Shown here: positions 1 through 4,208 of the stretch, piece by piece
How positions within the stretch are numbered: position 1 is the stretch's first letter
How the letters are laid out: every line of letters begins with the position of its first letter
From: Gemmatimonadota bacterium
GTDB taxonomy: Bacteria > Gemmatimonadota > Gemmatimonadetes > Longimicrobiales > Gaopeijiaceae
DNA: 5,123 bases
Assembly: GCA_003567615.1 (NCBI GenBank)
Contig: PWZC01000214.1
Coordinates: forward strand, 1 to 5,123
Reading direction: 5' to 3'
Program-made: the position numbers and the translations under genes
The notes under the pieces: generated by a model
Told to the model about the DNA's origin: nothing
The model's input: only the letters and a program-made list of their open reading frames with translations
Databases searched by the model: none

Positions 1-1010
1 CGGAATCGGAAGGCGGCAGGCCCTCCGATCAGAACCTCGACCTCGGCTGGGACGAGTCGGCGAAGGGAGAGGAGTTCCTCCAGAACATCCGAATGCGGTT
101 CCGGATGAAGGGCCGACAGGGCGATGGCCCTGGCACCCTTCCGCCTCGCGGCCTCGGCAATCTCCGACGCGGGAAGATCCGCCCCCAGCGGAATCACCGC
201 CCATCCTTCCGCTGCTGCGACCACCCCGGCCAACAGCGCGCCAAATTCGTGGCGCTGGCCGGCGGGCGTGCCTGTGAGGATCACAGGTCCGGTGGAGCGG
301 CCTCCCAGGCGATCCAGAAGGCCGTCCAGGAATCGCCGAACGACACCAGATGCGATGTGCTCCGAAGCCGGACCAACCTCTCCCTGACGCCAGAGGAGCC
401 CGATTCGCGCCAGAAACGGGATAAGCAGGCCGTCGGTCAATTCCCCAGCCGTGAGCGTCAACGACGCGCGGTGCAGGAGTTCGTCAAGCTTCTGCGTGTC
501 CATCTCGTGGACCGCCTGGATCCCGACGTTCAGGAAGCGCTCAAGGTTTGTACACTGATGAACGCCAACCGGACGCGGTGATGTCGCCGAACCTGAACCA
601 CCTTCAGGGGCACCCTTCCCCCTGTCGGCTGTTGCAATTCCAACCCCGGCGTCAGCACCGACCGGCGAACCCTGGCGTCCCGTCTCCGCCTGGCGGTCCG
701 GTGGATCCGAAACCCCCTCGGAACCCTCTCGTAAGGCGCGGTTCCGCAGCAGGAGCTCACGCAACGCATCCTCATCGTTCTCGGCGACCTGCCCGATGGG
801 GAAACCCAGATCCACCACCTCTCGCAGAAGAGACAACTTCTGGATGTCGGCCTCGGAGTAGAGACGCTGCCCCCCGTCGGACCGATCCGGCTCCACCGCT
901 CCATACCGCCGCTCCCAGGCTCGCAGTACGGACGCATTGATCCCGGTCCGACGTACGACGACGCGGATCGGGTATTGAGGTGCGTGCTGGGAATTGCGTT
1001 GAGCCATCAT
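1..1010 (-). CDS. MerR-family regulator with cobalamin-binding light-sensing domain (CarH/LitR-like), C-terminus cut by window edge
   Basis: Probable B12-dependent photoreceptor repressor acting in the cytoplasm. 336 residues are visible. Residues 13-80 are a MerR-type winged helix (YPIRVVVRRTGI, VLRAWERRYG, DGGQRLYSEADI). Residues 92-150 are a Gly/Ser/Pro/Asp-rich linker. Residues 152-236 resemble the B12-capping helical bundle and contain W207-x9-E217-H218, the W-x9-EH signature of CarH/LitR proteins. Residues 241 onward are a Rossmann-like B12-binding domain with GQRHEFG; H254 matches the lower axial cobalt ligand. The position usually E/D in the ExHxxG motif is Gln here. Known family behaviour: adenosylcobalamin drives tetramerisation and DNA binding in the dark, and light breaks the Co-C bond and the tetramer. 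The start is ATG at 1010; an adjacent in-frame ATG at 1007 is equally possible. Only a short C-terminal piece should be missing. It is divergent from the fasciclin gene across a repeat-rich spacer. Family assignment is firm; the light response is inferred. Confidence 0.93.
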   Translation of the reverse strand, partial: MMAQRNSQHAPQYPIRVVVRRTGINASVLRAWERRYGAVEPDRSDGGQRLYSEADIQKLSLLREVVDLGFPIGQVAENDEDALRELLLRNRALREGSEGVSDPPDRQAETGRQGSPVGADAGVGIATADRGKGAPEGGSGSATSPRPVGVHQCTNLERFLNVGIQAVHEMDTQKLDELLHRASLTLTAGELTDGLLIPFLARIGLLWRQGEVGPASEHIASGVVRRFLDGLLDRLGGRSTGPVILTGTPAGQRHEFGALLAGVVAAAEGWAVIPLGADLPASEIAEAARRKGARAIALSALHPEPHSDVLEELLSLRRLVPAEVEVLIGGPAAFRF

Positions 1011-1016
1011 GCGATG

Positions 1017-1045
1017 ATCGTATCCTTTTGTATCCTATGGGTCAA
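1017..1045 (-). promoter_or_regulatory. Sigma70-type promoter of the MerR/B12 regulator, possibly leaderless
   Basis: On the minus strand, TTGACC (1045-1040) is followed after 17 bases by TACGAT (1022-1017). The expected transcription start, about 7 bases past the -10, falls at or next to the ATG at 1010, so the mRNA would have almost no leader. An AAAAGGA stretch lies inside the promoter spacer and could serve as a ribosome site only if transcription starts further upstream. The -35 overlaps the outermost unit of the 11-bp repeat array, which would allow autoregulation. Confidence 0.55.
1020..1036. repeat. Short direct repeat GTATCCT x2, period 10
   Basis: GTATCCT occurs at 1020-1026 and 1030-1036, separated by TTT, so the copies sit about one helical turn apart. 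They occupy the spacer and part of the -10 of the regulator's own promoter. They differ from the 11-bp array next to them and could be a second protein-binding site, or chance. Confidence 0.4.
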
Positions 1046-1117
1046 GCTCCCGTGCAGCTACTCCGCACGTGCCCTTGACACTACCTGCACACACCCTGTA
1101 CAATTGCTGCACGTCCC
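1041..1117. promoter_or_regulatory. Tandem 11-bp direct-repeat operator, CarH-type
   Basis: Read on the plus strand in strict 11-bp register, units starting at 1041, 1052, 1063, 1074, 1085, 1096 and 1107 share a core beginning at the unit's second base: TCAAGC (1042), TGCAGC (1053), CGCACG (1064), TTGACA (1075), TGCACA (1086), TGTACA (1097), TGCACG (1108). The fourth core base is A in all seven. The three units from 1074 to 1106 fit TnnACA exactly. As I recall, CarH operators are 11-bp direct repeats with a TnnACA-type core overlapping the promoter -35; here one core is itself the -35 TTGACA. Occupancy would block the rightward promoter, and the leftmost unit touches the regulator's own -35. 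The central units are the strongest and the two leftmost are weak. A further CTGCAC at 1125-1130 is out of register. Confidence 0.7.
1075..1104 (+). promoter_or_regulatory. Sigma70-type promoter of the fasciclin gene
   Basis: A perfect -35 TTGACA (1075-1080) is followed after 18 bases by TACAAT (1099-1104), a near-consensus -10. The predicted start near 1111 gives an untranslated leader of about 80 bases before the fasciclin ATG. Both boxes lie inside the 11-bp repeats, so a protein bound to the array would occlude RNA polymerase. Confidence 0.72.
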
Positions 1118-1191
1118 TCGACCCCTGCACAGCTTTCTCAGTGCGGGGTGAGGAATCTGAATCAACACCTGTGCATCGAGACAAACCAACC

Positions 1192-1689
1192 ATGCTGACT
1201 TCACGGATCCTAGCCGCCACCGCCGTGGCCGCCTTCGCCTTCGCCGCTCCCCTCTCCGCCCAGTACTCCGAGTCGGAGCAGAACAACATCGTTGAGACGG
1301 CCGCCGCCGCCGGCTCCTTCACGACCCTTCTCGCTGCCGCTGAGGCCGCCGGGCTCGTGGACGTCCTGCAGAGCGAAGGCCCCTTCACCGTCTTCGCCCC
1401 CACGGATGAGGCCTTCGCTGCTCTTCCCGAGGGAACCGTCGAGGCCCTTCTGGCTGATCCTGACGCTCTCCGTGAAATCCTTCTCTATCACGTAGTGGCC
1501 GGACGGGTTCTCGCCAGCGACGTGGTCGGCCTCAACTCAGCTGAGACGGTGCAGGGAAGCAGCATCGCCATCTCTATCGACGGCGACACGGTCGTCCTGA
1601 ACGGGGCAGCCAACGTGGTGGCAGTTGACGTCGAAGCCTCCAACGGTGTGATCCACGTCATCGACGCGGTGATCCTCCCCGGAAACTAA
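1192..1689 (+). CDS. Secreted single-domain fasciclin (FAS1) protein
   Basis: A 165-residue exported protein. Residues 1-23 form a signal peptide: short n-region MLTSR, Ala/Phe-rich core, and cleavage probably after PLSA before Gln24. No lipobox Cys or membrane anchor is visible, so the product is likely periplasmic or extracellular. The rest is one complete FAS1 domain: H1-type motif GPFTVFAPTDEAF (63-75), the YH pair in ILLYHVVAG (96-104), and H2-type motif SNGVIHVIDAVILP (150-163). FAS1 domains mediate adhesion or bind ligands; at least one algal FAS1 family (AstaP) binds carotenoid. No function can be fixed from this sequence. The start is ATG 1192 because the signal peptide begins there; upstream in-frame codons would bury it, and the earliest overlap the promoter. 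There is no good Shine-Dalgarno at this ATG; GGGGTGAGGA lies about 40 bases upstream. The promoter sits within the CarH-type repeats, suggesting control by the divergent regulator. Confidence 0.95.
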   Translation: MLTSRILAATAVAAFAFAAPLSAQYSESEQNNIVETAAAAGSFTTLLAAAEAAGLVDVLQSEGPFTVFAPTDEAFAALPEGTVEALLADPDALREILLYHVVAGRVLASDVVGLNSAETVQGSSIAISIDGDTVVLNGAANVVAVDVEASNGVIHVIDAVILPGN

Positions 1690-1700
1690 GGGAGATCCCC

Positions 1701-2006
1701 ATGCTTACCCACCCATTCGCTGACGGCCAGTTCGACGGGGACGATCCATGCCCCGGGGAGGTTCGTGTGCTCAGCCTGACCGGTGGACCCCAGATGTTCC
1801 TGGACTGGGGTGGGGAGCAGATCTCGAATGTAGTGGGTGGGACCGCCACCCCTCGCATTCTGAGGGCGCAGGAGGTCGTGCAGTCCGACATCTGGCTGAA
1901 AAACGGCTTCCTGCGCCCGCTCCGGGCAAGCCACCTCACCTGGTCCCACTCCTCCGAGGCGGGACAGTGCGGGTTTACGGCGAGTCTTCTCCTTCTTCCG
2001 AACTGA
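1701..2006 (+). CDS. Possible small hypothetical protein downstream of fasciclin
   Basis: A 101-codon frame begins 11 bases after the fasciclin stop, with AAGGGAG about six bases ahead of the ATG, so it could be co-transcribed. Codon third positions are mostly G/C, as in the neighbours. Against it: the predicted protein (including the stretch MFLDWGGEQISNVVGG near residues 32-47) matches no family I recognise, has no signal peptide or obvious fold, and ends in LLLLPN. Two inverted repeats (1787-1811, 1835-1851) lie inside it. Other frames are also open across part of the stretch, so openness alone is weak evidence. It may be a lineage-specific gene or chance. Confidence 0.25.
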   Translation: MLTHPFADGQFDGDDPCPGEVRVLSLTGGPQMFLDWGGEQISNVVGGTATPRILRAQEVVQSDIWLKNGFLRPLRASHLTWSHSSEAGQCGFTASLLLLPN

Positions 2007-2084
2007 AGGATCTGACCGCCTCGCCCACGGAGCCAAAGCAAGCGTTTCGCACCAGACCGACACGATCCAGACCATCCGATGCTC

Positions 2085-2117
2085 AAAAAGGAGGTTCTGT
2101 AACGAAGCCAACCACCC
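2085..2117 (-). terminator. Candidate rho-independent terminator of mnmG
   Basis: About 60 bases past the mnmG stop on the minus strand, GGTGGTT (2116-2110) can pair with AACCTCC (2096-2090) with one U-U mismatch and a 13-base loop. A run of five T (2089-2085) follows, and a further G-U pair may extend the stem. The stem is modest, but the T-run is the only one in the spacer and the position fits. Confidence 0.4.
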
Positions 2118-2126
2118 GGTGGAAAG

Positions 2127-2141
2127 ACCGCTACTAGCGGT
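2127..2141. repeat. Near-perfect palindrome just downstream of mnmG
   Basis: ACCGCTA and TAGCGGT flank a single C. As RNA it could form a 5-bp stem with a 5-base loop. On the minus strand it is followed by CTTTCC, so it may help terminate or protect the mnmG transcript. It could also be a protein site; nothing in the sequence decides. Confidence 0.4.
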
Positions 2142-2179
2142 TCGGACGCCCGGGAGTGGGAATCCAAGAGACAGCGGCG

Positions 2180-4120
2180 CTAGGGGAGTCGTGGAACAGG
2201 CAGCGTCGAACTCGAGGGTTTCCTCTCCCGGGCTCCTTCGTCCGGGGCCCCGGCACTCCGCCAACGCCGAACCTCGAGGACCAGATTCTGAAGATCGGCG
2301 GGCGACACCCCTGGTATTCTTCCCGCCTGTGCCAGGTGGTCGGGCTTTACCCGATCCAACTTCCCTCGCGCCTCCCATGACAGGGTTTGAAACATCCGAT
2401 AGGGCAACTCCTCTCCCAGCTTGAACTCTGCCTCCCTCCTGAGCTTCTCGGCTCTTGCTCGCTCCCGCTTCACATACCCTCCATACCGGAGGTGGACCGC
2501 CACCGCTGTCGCTGAATCCCCGCTCAGATCCGGGGCTTCCGCAACGATACCATGGAGCGCACTCACCGGGACCTCCGGTCTGCGGACCAGTTCACCCCCC
2601 GAAACCGGCCTACCTACCGGCGCTGATCCAAGCTCCTCAAGGAGCGAATTCACCTCTCCAGGCGATAGACGACTCCCTTCGAGCCAATCCAGCACCGAAG
2701 CCCGCCTGGCCAGCTCCGACTCCAGCTCCCGGCGCTGTCCGTCGCTCAGCGCCCCGAGAGCCTCGGCTCTTGGCGCCAGGCGCTCGATGGCGTTGTCCTG
2801 CCGAAGGAGCAGGCGGAATTCAGCGCGCGAGGTAAAGAGCCGGTACGGCTCATCCACCCCCTTCGTCACCAGATCATCAATGAGCACCCCGAGATAGGCC
2901 TCATCCCTTTCCAGGATGAATGGAGACTCTCCCCGGGCCGCCAAGCCGGCATTGAAGCCGGCCATGATCCCCTGGCCGGCCGCTTCTTCGTACCCGGTGG
3001 TCCCATTGATCTGCCCGGCGAAGTAAAGCCCCGGTACTCCCCGCACCTCGAGGGTGTGCCGAAGCTGGTGTGGGGGAAAATAGTCGTACTCGATGGCGTA
3101 ACCGAGACGGGTCACCCGGGCTCTCTCCAGCCCGGGTACGCTTCGTATGAACGCCCTCTGTACCTCCGGAGGTAGCGACGTAGAGAGGCCGTTCACATAC
3201 AGTTCGTGGGTATGCAGCCCCTCAGGCTCCAAAAACACCTGATGGCGCGGACTGTCGGGGAACCGGACGATCTTGTCTTCGATGGATGGACAATACCGGG
3301 GCCCCTTCCCTGCCAGTTCTCCACCGTATACCGCACTTCGGGAGAGGTTATCCTGCACCAACTCCCTGAGACGGTGGTCAGTCCAGGTGATCCAGCAGGG
3401 CCTCTGCTCCGGCACCACCTCCCGAACGAAGGCACTGAACCGGTAGTCCTGGGCATCGCCATCCTGCCGTTCCGTCCGCCCAAAATCCACCGTGCGACCA
3501 TCAACCCGCGGGGGCGTTCCGGTCTTGAACCGCCCCACCTCCAGCCCCAGCTCCTCCAGAGCGCCGGCAAACTCGATGGAGGGCGGCTCCCCCTCCCTGC
3601 CCGCCCCGACGGCGGCATGGGAACCGCGGTGGATGCGACCCCGAAGAAAGGTGCCGGCGGTGACCACCACCCTCCCCGCATGGAGAACCTCCCCGGCGCG
3701 GGTCCTCACACCTTCGACCCTCCCCTCGTCAATCAGCAGGCCCGTCACCATGCCCTGCAGCAACTCGAGCTTCCCGTGTTCATCCAGCACGCGCCGCACG
3801 GCCCTGGCGTAGAGACCCCGGTCGCACTGCGCCCGGGGACCCCAGACCGCGGGCCCCCGGCTCACGTTGAGCATCTTGAAGTGGATCCGGGACGCGTCCG
3901 TAGCCCTCCCCATGATACCACCCAGGGCGTCCACTTCCCGGGCCACAACGCCCTTGGCCACCCCACCGATGGCCGGATTGCAGCTCATCTGCCCGATCCG
4001 GTCCAGATCGGGAGTGATAAGGAGCGTCCGGCAGCCAAGCCGGGAGGCCGCGCTGGCGGCCTCGACGCCGGCATGTCCCCCACCGACCACAATCACCTCG
4101 AACCGATCCGTCATGTTCAT
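2180..4120 (-). CDS. mnmG: tRNA uridine-5-carboxymethylaminomethyl modification enzyme MnmG (GidA)
   Basis: FAD-dependent partner of MnmE; the cytoplasmic complex adds an aminomethyl or carboxymethylaminomethyl group to C5 of wobble U34 in selected tRNAs. The 646 residues are slightly above the usual 620-630. Residues 8-20 hold the Rossmann dinucleotide motif VVGGGHAG. MSCNPAIGG (45-53) and GPRYCPSIEDKI (273-284) carry the conserved Cys47 and Cys277. FAGQINGTTGYEEAAGQG (367-384) and PYRLFTSRAEFRLLLRQDNA (425-444) are family signatures. The C-terminal helical MnmE/tRNA-binding part includes YGGYVKRE (546-553) and QAGRIPGVSPADL (598-610). The last 25 or so residues are a Pro/Ser/Arg-rich tail beyond the conserved core. 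ATG 4120 is chosen because AGGTGA lies 8 bases upstream and the Rossmann strand starts right after; ATG 4114 is an alternative. The frame stays open upstream into mnmE, but that part is not MnmG-like. It lies 88 bases after mnmE, so an operon is likely. Confidence 0.98.
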   Translation of the reverse strand: MNMTDRFEVIVVGGGHAGVEAASAASRLGCRTLLITPDLDRIGQMSCNPAIGGVAKGVVAREVDALGGIMGRATDASRIHFKMLNVSRGPAVWGPRAQCDRGLYARAVRRVLDEHGKLELLQGMVTGLLIDEGRVEGVRTRAGEVLHAGRVVVTAGTFLRGRIHRGSHAAVGAGREGEPPSIEFAGALEELGLEVGRFKTGTPPRVDGRTVDFGRTERQDGDAQDYRFSAFVREVVPEQRPCWITWTDHRLRELVQDNLSRSAVYGGELAGKGPRYCPSIEDKIVRFPDSPRHQVFLEPEGLHTHELYVNGLSTSLPPEVQRAFIRSVPGLERARVTRLGYAIEYDYFPPHQLRHTLEVRGVPGLYFAGQINGTTGYEEAAGQGIMAGFNAGLAARGESPFILERDEAYLGVLIDDLVTKGVDEPYRLFTSRAEFRLLLRQDNAIERLAPRAEALGALSDGQRRELESELARRASVLDWLEGSRLSPGEVNSLLEELGSAPVGRPVSGGELVRRPEVPVSALHGIVAEAPDLSGDSATAVAVHLRYGGYVKRERARAEKLRREAEFKLGEELPYRMFQTLSWEARGKLDRVKPDHLAQAGRIPGVSPADLQNLVLEVRRWRSAGAPDEGARERKPSSSTLPVPRLP

Positions 4121-4126
4121 CGCTCC

Positions 4127-4165
4127 CCTCACCTCGGAATGAACCTCACCGCGTCCCACCTCACC
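4127..4165 (-). repeat. Three GGTGAGG repeats upstream of mnmG
   Basis: The minus strand carries GGTGAGG at 4133-4127, 4150-4144 and 4165-4159, spaced 17 and 15 bases. Only the copy nearest the gene is positioned as a ribosome site; the other two are SD-like and could act as ribosome standby sites or be chance in purine-rich sequence. Confidence 0.45.
4129..4134 (-). promoter_or_regulatory. mnmG: Ribosome binding site that sets the mnmG start
   Basis: AGGTGA on the minus strand, 8 bases before ATG 4120, fully complements the anti-Shine-Dalgarno core. A second purine block, AGGGGA (4129-4124), overlaps it and would suit ATG 4114 with 9-base spacing, so the two ATGs may both be used. Confidence 0.6.
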
Positions 4166-4176
4166 TGACTCAGTCG

Positions 4177-4205
4177 CCCACGGGGCATCGCCACATCCCC
4201 ATGGG
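4177..4205 (-). other. Intercistronic hairpin between mnmE and mnmG
   Basis: Directly after the mnmE stop, CCCATGGGG (4205-4197) can pair with CCCCGTGGG (4185-4177): nine pairs including one U-G wobble, with an 11-base loop. No T-run follows, so it is probably not a full terminator. It may protect the 3' end of mnmE mRNA or modulate read-through into mnmG. Confidence 0.45.
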
Positions 4206-4208
4206 ACA

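Larger units (their letters stand above)
1690..2179. other. Gene-poor convergent spacer between the fasciclin gene and mnmG
   Basis: About 490 bases without a recognisable gene. A plus-strand small ORF (1701-2006) is the only coding candidate. Inverted repeats seen: GATCCTCCC/GGGAGATC (1671-1697, one bulge, spanning the fasciclin stop); ACCCCAG/CTGGGGT (1787-1811, 7 bp, 11-base loop); GGGTGG/CCACCC (1835-1851, 5-base loop); ACCGCTA/TAGCGGT (2127-2141). None of those on the plus strand is followed by a T-run, so no clear intrinsic terminator for the fasciclin gene was found. No tRNA or known riboswitch was recognised. Confidence 0.6.

Noticed and set aside
93..940. Plus-strand and alternative minus-strand open frames over the regulator
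   Set aside because: Low-complexity Arg/Pro/Ser-rich shadows; the continuous MerR-B12 frame explains the stretch.
1041..1130. CRISPR-like or satellite repeat array
   Set aside because: Units are only 11 bp with no unique spacers and only the core is conserved. Position over a promoter fits an operator.
1069..1191. Longer fasciclin N-terminus starting at ATG 1069
   Set aside because: It would overlap the -35 and -10 boxes and put 41 non-hydrophobic residues before a clear signal peptide starting at 1192.
1671..1697. Intrinsic terminator of the fasciclin gene
   Set aside because: The hairpin has a bulge, includes the stop codon and is not followed by a T-run; it is kept only as an inverted repeat.
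2131..2165. tRNA T-arm-like GGTTCGGAC near 2139
   Set aside because: The T-loop would lack the conserved A58 and no matching anticodon or D arm or acceptor stem could be found.
1658..2378. Minus-strand open frames across the spacer
   Set aside because: They run antisense through the fasciclin end and into mnmG in the wrong frame, show no family resemblance, and look like typical high-GC shadow frames.
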